Source of the DNA: Bacilli bacterium
GTDB lineage: Bacteria > Bacillota_I > Bacilli_A > RF39 > UBA660
DNA: 64,000 bases
Direction of reading: 5' to 3'
Assembly: GCA_017404385.1 (NCBI GenBank)
Contig: JAFRCK010000014.1
Location: forward strand, 82,588-146,587
Within the stretch, counting starts at the first letter, position 1; every line of letters begins with the position of its first letter. Below the pieces are notes generated by a model, which made no database searches, was not told where the DNA came from, and was given only the letters and a program-made list of their open reading frames with translations. Below are positions 34,640-43,829 of the stretch, piece after piece. Position numbers and translations under genes: made by a program.

Positions 34640-36305
34640 TCTGGTGTGTACAGAAAAGCAGCAAAAATTTATCAAAATTAAAAGTGTCATCTTTTGAATT
34701 AAACACATTTAGTTTTGCATGAAGAATAACCTTTTGATCTGTTTCATCATCTTTAATTGATTCTACTCTTATATCATCAAATATTAATTGAGCAATTTCT
34801 AAAACCTTTTCATCGTCAGAAAAAACTATATCATTTATTTTCTTTTTGAAATCATCAAAATTCTTTTCACTTGATTCTTGATTTTGTTCTTCTTCAATTA
34901 GTTTTCTTTTAGTTTCTTCTAACTTTTCTATTTGTGAGTCTAAATCATTTTTAAGAGTATTATATTCATTTAAGTCAATTTCTTTTCTCATTCTCATCAT
35001 TATTAATTCTTTTTTTTCATTATTAATTTTAAATGTTTTATCTTCTACTTGTTTTATTTCTTTCTTATAATCTTTTTTTGTTCTAATATCACTTATCATA
35101 TCATTTATTTCACTAATTAAATCATCTTGACAAGTAAGTATAAGTTTTAAGATTTTTTTACAAATTTCAACTAATTCTTCGTAATATATAACAGGAGAAT
35201 TGCACCCCTCAGTTTTTTTCTTTCCATGTATTCTATAATTATTACAAGCCCAAAACTTCCTTCTTCTACTTCTATCTCCCTTACCTATTTGATAAGTCCC
35301 TCTTACAAAAGTAGCACCATCATAATAACAATGCATTAATCCTGAAAAGGCAAATTTGTTATATTTATTATTCTTGTGTATTTGATCGTGTTTCTTACTC
35401 CTAGCATCAAGAATTTCATTTGCTTTATCCCAAAGCTCCTCTGATACAATAGGAGGACAAGTTTCATTATCTTTATATACTATCCACTCATCTCTTTTAA
35501 ATCTTTTTCTTTTTCTATCGTGGTAATCGACTGTTGTTTCTTTATGAGCACAAAAATAACCTTTATATTTTGGGTTTCTTATTATATTCTTTATAACTGT
35601 TCCTGCAATCGGTTTGCCAGAATAATTAGTAACACCATATTCATCAAATAATTTAAAACCTAATCTATGTACTCCTATATTTTCAGATACATAAGTTTCA
35701 AATATTAATCTAATAAATTTAGCCTGTTCTTCATCAATTACTAGCTTACCTTTATTTTTTGTATAACCATATATATTATTACTACCTGGCACAATTCCCT
35801 TTTCTACACTTCTTTTATATCCAAATCTAATTCTCTCTGATAGTTTTCTTATTTCCTCCTGTGCAATACTTGACATAATTGTAAGTCTTAATTCAGAGTC
35901 AGGTTGAAAAGTGTTGATATTATCACTTAAAAAATGAACACCAACACCATTTGAAAGTAATTCCTGTGTATATTTAATACTATCTAAAGTATTTCTTGAA
36001 AACCTTGATATTTCTTTTGTTAAAATTAAATCAAACTTTCTTTTTTTAGCATCATCTACCATTCGTAAAAAATCTTCTCTTTTTTTTACACTTGTACCAC
36101 TAATACCTTCATCTACATAACCATCTACAAAAGTCCAATTTTCTTGTTCTTTTATAAAATTACTAAAATATGTTACCTGATTTTCCAATGAATTTAATTG
36201 TTCATATCTATCGGTAGATACACGAGCATAAAATGTAACCCTTAATGGTAAATCATAAATACTTTTCCCTTGACCTAGCATATTTCTTATAGTATATAAA
36301 TCCAC
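34620..36305 (-). CDS. Large serine recombinase (integrase)
   Basis: The 561-residue enzyme integrates and excises the element. The resolvase domain contains TFYARVSTDRYEQLNSLENQ with catalytic Ser30 and ISRFSRNTLDSI. The recombinase domain and a zinc-ribbon region follow (the usual first CxxC is reduced to CYYD; later Cys are in FWACNNYRIHG and EGCNSP). A long coiled coil covers about residues 395-480. I start at GTG 36305, six bases from GGAGGTG. The final ten or so codons (THQRCCYCN) lie across the attachment junction, so the tail depends on the integration state. Confidence 0.95.
   Translation of the reverse strand: MDLYTIRNMLGQGKSIYDLPLRVTFYARVSTDRYEQLNSLENQVTYFSNFIKEQENWTFVDGYVDEGISGTSVKKREDFLRMVDDAKKRKFDLILTKEISRFSRNTLDSIKYTQELLSNGVGVHFLSDNINTFQPDSELRLTIMSSIAQEEIRKLSERIRFGYKRSVEKGIVPGSNNIYGYTKNKGKLVIDEEQAKFIRLIFETYVSENIGVHRLGFKLFDEYGVTNYSGKPIAGTVIKNIIRNPKYKGYFCAHKETTVDYHDRKRKRFKRDEWIVYKDNETCPPIVSEELWDKANEILDARSKKHDQIHKNNKYNKFAFSGLMHCYYDGATFVRGTYQIGKGDRSRRRKFWACNNYRIHGKKKTEGCNSPVIYYEELVEICKKILKLILTCQDDLISEINDMISDIRTKKDYKKEIKQVEDKTFKINNEKKELIMMRMRKEIDLNEYNTLKNDLDSQIEKLEETKRKLIEEEQNQESSEKNFDDFKKKINDIVFSDDEKVLEIAQLIFDDIRVESIKDDETDQKVILHAKLNVFNSKDDTFNFDKFLLLFCTHQRCCYCN
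34637..34652. other. Attachment-site junction (element/chromosome boundary)
   Basis: Conserved dacA coding sequence (Asp-Ala-Ala codons, GATGCTGC on minus, starting at 34639) meets the 3' end of the integrase gene here. The crossover dinucleotide must lie within or next to this stretch, but cannot be fixed without the other junction. Confidence 0.7.
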
Positions 36306-36329
36306 ATAAATCACCTCCATTTTCTATTT

Positions 36330-36536
36330 CTATATTCTTATATCAACTTTCATTGGATAAGAGTATTTATCCTTATCTTTTTCTAATTGTTCTTGTAATT
36401 TTAAAATCTTTTCATCACACTTTGAAATTAATACTTCATACTCACTAATAGTAATTTCGTTATTTTGATATAAATAATTTATTATCTTTTTTTGAACTTC
36501 TTTTTTTACTACTTCATAAGTAATATTATCGTTCAA
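36330..36536 (-). CDS. Small SHOCT-like protein upstream of the integrase
   Basis: A 68-residue protein, MNDNITYEVVKKEVQKKI then NNEITISEYEVLISKCDEKI, in which the second part looks like a short C-terminal (SHOCT) helix-pair often found in element-encoded proteins. The start is a TTG at 36536, seven bases after AGGAGGAG; the longer ORF upstream is in the terminator region and lacks a ribosome-binding site. It lies 24 bases before the integrase and is likely co-expressed; it could help control excision (inference). Confidence 0.6.
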   Translation of the reverse strand: MNDNITYEVVKKEVQKKIINYLYQNNEITISEYEVLISKCDEKILKLQEQLEKDKDKYSYPMKVDIRI

Positions 36537-36586
36537 AGTAATTCTCCTCCTGATTAAGTCTATTAATTGAGTAAGAAAAAAATTAA

Positions 36587-36622
36587 TAAAAAAGAGGAGA
36601 ATTATCCTACACAACTCTCCTC
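36587..36622 (-). terminator. Terminator or attenuator before the integrase operon
   Basis: GAGGAGA (36622-36616) pairs with TCTCCTC (36600-36594) followed by TTTTTT on minus. The first base of the stem overlaps the stop codon of a nine-codon ORF. Confidence 0.7.
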
Positions 36623-36650
36623 AAAAAATTATTAATTTTTCAAAGATCAT
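36621..36650 (-). CDS. Nine-codon leader peptide (MIFEKLIIF) before the attenuator
   Basis: The ORF ends TTT TGA, the stop sharing bases with the terminator stem. An inverted repeat (TTAATTTTT/AAAAATTAA) at 36633-36670 covers its start region. No good ribosome-binding site is seen, so the call is weak. Confidence 0.3.
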   Translation of the reverse strand: MIFEKLIIF

Positions 36651-36708
36651 TGTGCAGATAAAAATTAATTATTCAACCTAGCACTACGAAGCATAACTAT
36701 TTATGTTT

Positions 36709-36742
36709 TTTTAGTAATGCCTAACATTACTATTTTTTTATT
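36709..36742 (+). terminator. Plus-strand terminator-like hairpin
   Basis: TAGTAATG CCTAA CATTACTA followed by seven T on plus. No plus-strand gene is seen before it; a small RNA is possible. The rest of 36,623-36,757 holds the inverted repeat described with the leader. Confidence 0.4.
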
Positions 36743-36757
36743 GTATGAAATCATATT

Positions 36758-37261
36758 TTAAACTTTCTGATTTTGAATTAAATGTGCAATATCAAAACCA
36801 CTTGTCTTTGTATCAAATGGTATCGATATGATGTTATTGGTAAAATATGTTTTGTTATCATATCTTATTATAACTTCACTAAACACATCTAATTTTTCGT
36901 TGTAATTCAATTTTTCAAATTGTGAATCAAGTTTTTTATCGTCTTTATCATAAACAATACCTAAAATATTGCCATTATCTTCATAAGCACTTTCATTAAT
37001 AGTTAATTTGTTATAAAGCATTGCAAAATATTGTAATAATAAAGTACAAGCATTTTTTGATAACCCAATAGTTTCTAGTGTAAATATTTCCATTTCATCA
37101 TTTTCAACTAAGTCTGGGTTTGCCTCGTTCTTATCATTTATTTGATTATTATTTAATAAGCCAAATGTATATATAAGAAACTTTAACTTTGTTAAATCTT
37201 CTTTCCCTTCTAATTCGTTTATTAATTTTTTTACATTTTCAGTAGTATCAGTAATATACAT
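36758..37261 (-). CDS. Element protein of unknown function
   Basis: A 167-residue acidic, soluble protein (MYITDTTENVKKLINELEGK, FTLETIGLSKNACTLLLQYF, FTNNIISIPFDTKTSGFDIA). No known family. Its GGAGGAAAG ribosome-binding site lies inside a 21-codon leader ORF that overlaps its start by 14 bases. The repeated element promoter lies 190 bases upstream, so it probably belongs to the regulated genes of the element. Confidence 0.6.
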   Translation of the reverse strand: MYITDTTENVKKLINELEGKEDLTKLKFLIYTFGLLNNNQINDKNEANPDLVENDEMEIFTLETIGLSKNACTLLLQYFAMLYNKLTINESAYEDNGNILGIVYDKDDKKLDSQFEKLNYNEKLDVFSEVIIRYDNKTYFTNNIISIPFDTKTSGFDIAHLIQNQKV

Positions 37262-37313
37262 AAATCTTTCCTCCTTTTACATTACTTCTAATTCCTGTAA
37301 TCTGTTCTTTCAT
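37248..37313 (-). CDS. 21-residue leader peptide coupled to the next gene
   Basis: MKEQITGIRSNVKGGKIYVY plus one Tyr, preceded by GAAAGGAG. The ribosome-binding site of the 36,758-37,261 gene is formed by its Lys-Gly-Gly-Lys codons and the two ORFs overlap out of frame. This looks like translational coupling. Confidence 0.45.
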   Translation of the reverse strand: MKEQITGIRSNVKGGKIYVYY

Positions 37314-37342
37314 AAAGCAACTCCTTTCATAATCGTGAAATA

Positions 37343-37438
37343 AAGCCGTTTTAAGAGGTTTTATTTTTTGACACTTATAACTGTTCAACCCCACATATCA
37401 AGTCTAATACCGATTAAATTAGATATACTTAACGGCTT
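37343..37438 (-). promoter_or_regulatory. Structured 5' leader closed by an inverted repeat
   Basis: AAGCCGTT (minus, 37438-37431) and AACGGCTT (37350-37343) can pair and enclose an inner TCTAAT/ATTAGA hairpin. It sits between the repeated promoter and the leader peptide. Confidence 0.45.
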
Positions 37439-37452
37439 TTTTCCTTCGTTCC

Positions 37453-37492
37453 ATTTATCACTTAAAAAATGAAATTTTGCAAGAGTTTTTTT
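37453..37492 (-). promoter_or_regulatory. Repeated element promoter, copy 1
   Basis: On minus: TTGCAA (37482-37477), 17 bases, GATAAA (37459-37454), with ACTC before the -35. 37 of 40 bases equal copy 2 at 61,912-61,951. Confidence 0.6.
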
Positions 37493-37511
37493 GCAAAAAA
37501 TCTTAAAAAGT

Positions 37512-40500
37512 TTATCTTTCCATTTCTTCTTCATTTTCTTGCTCGACACTTCTAGCATTTTCTTGTTTATCTAAATCAAGTTCACTATCTATTCGTGCCT
37601 TTTCTTTTTGAAGTTCCCTAATCCTATCTTGTTGTGTAAAAGGCTTGTCAAGTTCATCTTTTATATCAATAAGTTGCTTTTCATTATAAGCAATTTGTTC
37701 TTTAACGGTATTAATCTTATTCTCAAAACTTTTAAGCATATTTTCAATTTTGTAAATATTACCTATTTCATCTAAATTACTTATTTCAACTTTATACTTT
37801 CCAACACCTTTTACATATATAATAGGTTTAAACCATAATTCATCTTTTGTACCAACAATATCAAATCCACTTATTTGTCCTAGTACAGTTTCTTGTCCTG
37901 TTTTTAATAATGAAAAACTTTCATATAACTTTGTACTAGCATCTTTTCTTGAATCATATATCTTATCTCTAATCATTATCATAAACTTATCAGCAGATAA
38001 ATCTTTTACATTTTTAATATCTTCTTCAAGTCCACTCAAATATTGTCTTTGATATTTTAATTGTCTTGGTATTTCATTATTATATTTAGACTCAAGTTCT
38101 ATATGTGATTTATCATACCTACTTTTTGATAAATATAATTGTTTTAATTCGTTTTCAACTTTAAATTTTTCAAGTATTAATGGATTACCACTAGCAAGAG
38201 CTTTTACTTCGGCATAAGTCAAAGTATCTCTATCTAAATCTTCTGCTGTTCTTCCTCCACCATTACTATTAGCCATTATTTGATTTATGAAAGTTGATTT
38301 TGTTTGAATTAATTGATATGAATAAGCATCAAAACTACCTTCGGTAACATATCTATATATTTCAACTTCTTCATTTTGATTTCCCTGTCTTAATATTCTA
38401 CCTTCTCTTTGTTCAATATCAGATGGTCGCCATGGACAATCTAAATGGTGTAAAGCAATCAATTTATCTTGAACATTCATACCTGCTCCCATTTTTGAAG
38501 TTGATCCTATCAATATTCTTTTAGTGCCATTTCTCATATCTTCAAAAAGTTTTAATTTTTGTGGATTAGTTTTAGCATTATGAATAAATTCTATTTCTTC
38601 TTCTGGAACACCTTTTGCAATTAATTTATTTTTAATATCATCATAGACATTAAATGTCCCATCAGTTTTAGGTGTAGATAAATCACAAAAGACAAGTTGT
38701 GTTAACTTGTCCTCTTTGTTTTCTAACCAAATTCTATAAATATTTTCAACTGCCATATTTATTTTTGAATCAGGTAAGTCTGGCATATTTTCATCTACCA
38801 TTCGTAAATCAAGTGCTGCTTTTCTACCATCATTGGTAACCAAAAGCATATTATCAATTCTAGGATCACAACCATTTCTAATTGTTTCACTTCTTTCTGC
38901 TAATTTTTCTACATACTCTCCTAATTCAACACTTTTAGGTGCAACTATTGTTTTATAATCTCCACCTTTTAATTTAGGAACAGGAAGATTTAACATTTTA
39001 GATGTTTTAATATCTGCTACTTCTTTAAATAAAGTCATTAATTCAGGAATATTAAAGAATTGAGCAAATCTTGCTTTCGTTCTAAAACCACTACCATCAG
39101 GAGCAATTTCAAAACTATTAACTACTTCTCCAAAAGTTGATGCCCATTCATCAAAATGTTCTAGTCCCATTTCTCTTAATCTATCAAGTTGAAGATATTT
39201 TTGCATAGCAAATAATTCTCCCATTGAATTAGATATTGGAGTACCTGTTGCAAATACTGCTCCTTTTCCCCCATTGTTTTCTAATATATAACTTATCTTC
39301 ATAAATAAATCAGTTGCTTTTTTACTTTCACTATTATTAATACCTGCAACATTTCTTATTTTTGAAAACATTGGCAAGTTCTTAAACATATGTGCCTCAT
39401 CTACAATTAATTCATCTACTCCAAGTTCTTCAAATGTTACTACATCATCTTTTGGTGCATCTAACAATGTTTTTAATTTTGTTTCCATACTTGTTTTCAT
39501 TTGTTCAAGTTTCTTTACACTTAATCCATCATTAGTTTCTGCTTTAATTCTTTCAATAGCATTTACTACTTCATCTATTTGATTTTCCATGTGTCTAGTT
39601 TCATATTCCTTACTCATAGGAATTAAACCAAAACTTGAATGAGCAATTAAAACTGCATCCCATTCTCCTGTTGCTATTTTTCCCATTAGTTTTTTTCTTC
39701 TTGTTTTTTCAAAATCTTTTTGAGTTGCAACAAGTATATTTGCAGTAGGATATAATTTTAATATTTCATTTGCCCATTGTCCTAATAAATGATTAGGAAC
39801 AACAAACATTGGCTTACTAACTATACCTAATCTTTTTAATTCCATAGCACTTGCTATCATTTCATAAGTTTTTCCTGCACCTACTGCATGAGCAAGTAAA
39901 GCATTACCACCATATAAAACACGAGCAACTGCATTTTTTTGATGCTCTCTTAATTCTATATTTGGATTCATACCATCAAAAGTAAGATGACTACCATCAA
40001 ACTCTCTTTCTCTCATACAATTAAATTGTTCATTGTAAAGTTTCGTTAGTCGGTTTCTTCTTTCTTCATCTTTCCAAATCCATTCTTTAAATTCTTGCTT
40101 TATTAGTTCTTGCTTTTCTCTTGCATTTGCAGTTTCTATTGGATTAACAACTTTTCTATCATCTTCTAATGTATCGTAAACTGTTACACTTTGAAGATTT
40201 AAGGCATTTTTAATTAGTGATAAGGCATCTGCTCTTTCAGTTCCCCAAGTATTTGTATTCTTAACACCATAACCATATAAACCACTAGCTTGAAATAACC
40301 AAGTATTAACTTCTTTGGCATATTTTATTTTCAAACGACTTTGCGACCATCTAGGAATATCTAATAGTTCTGAGCAAAATTGATGGTATATATCTTCTGG
40401 TATCCAAGTTGATCCTAACTTAACACTAATCTCATCATATTCAAGTGGTATAGGTTGTACTCTTTCAAGTGCAGTAATATTCTTATCAAACTTATTATCT

Positions 40501-43500
40501 TCATTTACTGATTTAGCATAATTTAGTTTATGCTTTACATTACCACTTAAATATTCACTTGCTATTACCCAACCTTTATTAAAATCGTGTAATCTTTCAG
40601 GATCTTGATAAATTAAATTATCAAGTTCTTCAATTATTTCTTCTTCACTTTTCGGATATAATGTTTTCATATATTCAAAATCTACACAACCACGATTATT
40701 AAGTGAATACCTTAAAGCATCTTCGGCATTTTCTGCATTAGTTATTACTTTACTTTTTCTAATTGTTCTTTTTGTAAAAACATCTCCTTTTTCATATTTA
40801 GGTTTATCGTTTTCATCTTCATCTTCTTTACTAACTTTATTTTCAATAGAAGTTAATAGGTAATAATCTGGATCACTATCAAATGCTCTTGCATTGGCAC
40901 TATCATTTATATAACCATATCTTTTATAAAACTCATCATATTCTTTATTTAATATTGCTTGTGCATTTTCAAGTTCTATATCACTACCATCACGAAGTTG
41001 AACATTGAATACTTCTCTTAAAGCATCTTTTACTTTACATAGACCAATTATTCTTTTTGCAATCATACCTTCTTGAATACCATAAGGTACTAAACTAGAA
41101 AATGACCTTTGATAAATAATATCTTTACCATCTTTATTTATAATAGTAAAAGCATTATTCTTAATACTATCATCTGCATCTAAAATATCATAATTAGTAT
41201 CTTCACTTTGTATAAAAGCAGTTTTCTCATATATATTACTTGGCAAATTTTCTAATGCTTGATCTAATAATACATTTATATCTTCATCTATCGGAGATAA
41301 TGTATTGTCATAACCATAAGCAGTTGATTCAAGTTCCATTTTTCCAAGCATCATATTTGGATTATCAATATAATAATTATTTATATTTATTCCATCTTGA
41401 TATTCACTTGTATATATCCACTTTTCATCACTAACATCTAGTTTTAATTCATCTCTCTTTTTTAAGAAAATAATATCAGATGTTACACTAGCATTTGCAT
41501 TTCCTTTAAATGTATTATTTGGTAATCTGATTGCACCTAAAAACTCTGCTCTTTTTGCAATATACTCTCTTACTCGTGTATCTTTTTTATCTAATGTTCC
41601 ATCAGTAGTTATAAATGCTATTATTCCACCATCTCTAACTTTATCTAATGTTTTTTGAAAGAAATAATCGTGTATTAAGAACTTATCTTTATATCTTTTA
41701 TCAAATACTGTATTACTTCCAAAAGGAACATTACCAATAGCAACATCAAAGTATTCATCAGCAACTTTTGAATTTTCATAACCTGTTATTTCTATCTTTG
41801 CATTTGGATAAAGTTTTTTAGCAATTCTACCACTAATGCTATCTATTTCTACACCATACAATTTTGATTTATCAAATTCACTAGGTAATCTTCCAAAGAA
41901 ATTACCAATAGCACAACTTGGTTCTAATATATTTCCTTTTTCAAATCCAAATTGTTTTAATGCTTTATATATTTCATCTATTGCATTATTTGGTGTATAA
42001 AAAGAAGATAATGTGGAATGTGCAGCTGCTTTATATTCTTCATCATTTAAAAGTAGTTTTAATCTTTCTCTTTCATTTTTCCAATTATCTTTTCTTTCAT
42101 CAAAAGCATCAGCAATTCCTCCCCAACCTACATAACGAGATAAAATATCTTGTTCTTCCTTTGTGGCATTCCTATCTTCACTTTCTAACTCTTTTAATAA
42201 TTCTATTGCTTTTACATTATCTTCAAATCTTGATTTAGCACCAAAACTTGTATCCACTTTATCATCACTAATGTGATAATTAACTTTCGGATATTCTTCT
42301 TTTATTTCATCTCCATCACTATTATAAGAATGTTCTTCTATCACATTAGTTTCTATACCATCACGAGTTGGTATTATTTCGGCAGTTGTAACCTTATAAT
42401 CAATTTCATCATCTAGGGTAGCAGATACTTCATTATCTATTTGTTCTAACTCTTGATTATCAATTTCACTTTGATCTACCAATTTTGTACTTGGTATATT
42501 CATATCAAATTGTTTCTCATCAAAGTTATTCCAATAAATATGTATAAGATCAGGAGAAATATAAATAGAAAAGTCCTTATCTTTATATAATGATTGAATA
42601 AAAGCATTGTTCTTTATTCCCTCATTTAATTTTATTTCATCAGTTTTATCACTATTAAAATATGAGAAAGCATTATCACTCATATCAGCAATAGGACTAG
42701 ATAAAAGTATAGATAAATTTCTCTTATTTGATTTTATATGTTCCCATACTTGCAATTCAACATTACGAATTTCAAATGTATTTTGATATTTAGTATCAAA
42801 AGAGTTAAATATATCACATATCTTATTTGCAAGTTCTTCTTCTCGTGGAGCAAATAAACTCATTTGTTCTACACTATCTTTATTATCGGATATAGTTTCT
42901 TTAACTTCCTCAACTTGTGGTATTTCTTCTTTTTCTATTTCAGGAGTTTTATCTATTTTCTTTTTAAATGTATGCTCATATCTATTTATATAACCATCAT
43001 ATATCTTTTCTAATATTTCATTATCAAATGGTGTATTAACTTCTATACCAGATAGAAAGTTTTGCTTTTCTTCATTATCTAATAACTTATCATCTTTAAA
43101 TTGAAAAAGCACATTAGTTTGAATATAGTTTTGTATGTTTTCAAGACTTGTTGCTTTTTCCATAAAGTCATTATAAAGAATAGCAGTTTCTTTATTGGCA
43201 ATTTGCATACATTTTAAAATATCATCAGTATCAACTATTTCATCAAGTAGTTCATAGGAACTTGGGAGATTATATATATTAAAGTTAGCTTTTGCTAAAA
43301 AAAGTGAAGTCATTGTTTTAGCAACGAACTCCACTTCATCAGCAGACATAGTAATATAATTGTTCATTATTTGTTTTATAGACAACTCATAGAAAGTATC
43401 ATAGAAGTTTTCATATAAAGATTTGTTATCATCATTTGTAATACCTGCTTTATCTTGATAATACTCTAAGACAGAATTATCTACAAAATGATTATAATTC

Positions 43501-43814
43501 CATATCTTATAATCTTTTCCATAAGTTTGTTTTATATCAAAAACATATGCTTTCCAATTATTAAGAATAATAGGTATTCCTTTGCTTTTAGGTTTTATTC
43601 TTCTTCCTACTTCTTCACTATTCCACTCATCAAAAGTCATAAATGTTCTACCTGTATGATTATACATATATAGATTAAGAACATTATCCACACTATATTT
43701 ATCTAATATCTTTGACCAATAAATAATAAACTTATTCCAACTATTATTATCTAGTTGAATGTTTTTTAAACTTTCATCTCTTGTGGCAATATATTCTTCA
43801 AAAAAATTATCCAT
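37512..43814 (-). CDS. 2100-residue polyvalent protein: adenine methylase-like plus SNF2-type helicase
   Basis: This is a giant element protein. The first 550 residues are partly low complexity (the start, [20 protein letters not shown], is a small helical domain). A methylase domain follows at about 560-800 ([16 protein letters not shown] near 630, IGNVPFGS near 693 in the NPPF position). Helicase motifs come next: HAVGAGKT near 1308, DEAH near 1471, and [20 protein letters not shown] near 1800. A C-terminal coiled coil ends in EEEMER. Such proteins travel in conjugative elements and are thought to protect incoming DNA. They are described as polyvalent proteins. AAGAAGGTG precedes the ATG. 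Confidence 0.88.
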   Translation of the reverse strand: MDNFFEEYIATRDESLKNIQLDNNSWNKFIIYWSKILDKYSVDNVLNLYMYNHTGRTFMTFDEWNSEEVGRRIKPKSKGIPIILNNWKAYVFDIKQTYGKDYKIWNYNHFVDNSVLEYYQDKAGITNDDNKSLYENFYDTFYELSIKQIMNNYITMSADEVEFVAKTMTSLFLAKANFNIYNLPSSYELLDEIVDTDDILKCMQIANKETAILYNDFMEKATSLENIQNYIQTNVLFQFKDDKLLDNEEKQNFLSGIEVNTPFDNEILEKIYDGYINRYEHTFKKKIDKTPEIEKEEIPQVEEVKETISDNKDSVEQMSLFAPREEELANKICDIFNSFDTKYQNTFEIRNVELQVWEHIKSNKRNLSILLSSPIADMSDNAFSYFNSDKTDEIKLNEGIKNNAFIQSLYKDKDFSIYISPDLIHIYWNNFDEKQFDMNIPSTKLVDQSEIDNQELEQIDNEVSATLDDEIDYKVTTAEIIPTRDGIETNVIEEHSYNSDGDEIKEEYPKVNYHISDDKVDTSFGAKSRFEDNVKAIELLKELESEDRNATKEEQDILSRYVGWGGIADAFDERKDNWKNERERLKLLLNDEEYKAAAHSTLSSFYTPNNAIDEIYKALKQFGFEKGNILEPSCAIGNFFGRLPSEFDKSKLYGVEIDSISGRIAKKLYPNAKIEITGYENSKVADEYFDVAIGNVPFGSNTVFDKRYKDKFLIHDYFFQKTLDKVRDGGIIAFITTDGTLDKKDTRVREYIAKRAEFLGAIRLPNNTFKGNANASVTSDIIFLKKRDELKLDVSDEKWIYTSEYQDGININNYYIDNPNMMLGKMELESTAYGYDNTLSPIDEDINVLLDQALENLPSNIYEKTAFIQSEDTNYDILDADDSIKNNAFTIINKDGKDIIYQRSFSSLVPYGIQEGMIAKRIIGLCKVKDALREVFNVQLRDGSDIELENAQAILNKEYDEFYKRYGYINDSANARAFDSDPDYYLLTSIENKVSKEDEDENDKPKYEKGDVFTKRTIRKSKVITNAENAEDALRYSLNNRGCVDFEYMKTLYPKSEEEIIEELDNLIYQDPERLHDFNKGWVIASEYLSGNVKHKLNYAKSVNEDNKFDKNITALERVQPIPLEYDEISVKLGSTWIPEDIYHQFCSELLDIPRWSQSRLKIKYAKEVNTWLFQASGLYGYGVKNTNTWGTERADALSLIKNALNLQSVTVYDTLEDDRKVVNPIETANAREKQELIKQEFKEWIWKDEERRNRLTKLYNEQFNCMREREFDGSHLTFDGMNPNIELREHQKNAVARVLYGGNALLAHAVGAGKTYEMIASAMELKRLGIVSKPMFVVPNHLLGQWANEILKLYPTANILVATQKDFEKTRRKKLMGKIATGEWDAVLIAHSSFGLIPMSKEYETRHMENQIDEVVNAIERIKAETNDGLSVKKLEQMKTSMETKLKTLLDAPKDDVVTFEELGVDELIVDEAHMFKNLPMFSKIRNVAGINNSESKKATDLFMKISYILENNGGKGAVFATGTPISNSMGELFAMQKYLQLDRLREMGLEHFDEWASTFGEVVNSFEIAPDGSGFRTKARFAQFFNIPELMTLFKEVADIKTSKMLNLPVPKLKGGDYKTIVAPKSVELGEYVEKLAERSETIRNGCDPRIDNMLLVTNDGRKAALDLRMVDENMPDLPDSKINMAVENIYRIWLENKEDKLTQLVFCDLSTPKTDGTFNVYDDIKNKLIAKGVPEEEIEFIHNAKTNPQKLKLFEDMRNGTKRILIGSTSKMGAGMNVQDKLIALHHLDCPWRPSDIEQREGRILRQGNQNEEVEIYRYVTEGSFDAYSYQLIQTKSTFINQIMANSNGGGRTAEDLDRDTLTYAEVKALASGNPLILEKFKVENELKQLYLSKSRYDKSHIELESKYNNEIPRQLKYQRQYLSGLEEDIKNVKDLSADKFMIMIRDKIYDSRKDASTKLYESFSLLKTGQETVLGQISGFDIVGTKDELWFKPIIYVKGVGKYKVEISNLDEIGNIYKIENMLKSFENKINTVKEQIAYNEKQLIDIKDELDKPFTQQDRIRELQKEKARIDSELDLDKQENARSVEQENEEEMER

Positions 43815-43829
43815 CTTTTACACCTTCTT

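Noticed and set aside
34620-34708. dacA remnant as a functional gene started at 34708
   Set aside because: The first 23 codons are element sequence in the integrase gene, and the product would lack the SxxK nucleophile and an intact SxN.
35913-35936. Another match to the repeated element promoter (TTATCACTTAAAAAATGAA)
   Set aside because: It lies in the integrase coding sequence at the conserved HFLSDN residues, lacks the TTGCAA -35 and is explained by codon choice in A+T-rich DNA.
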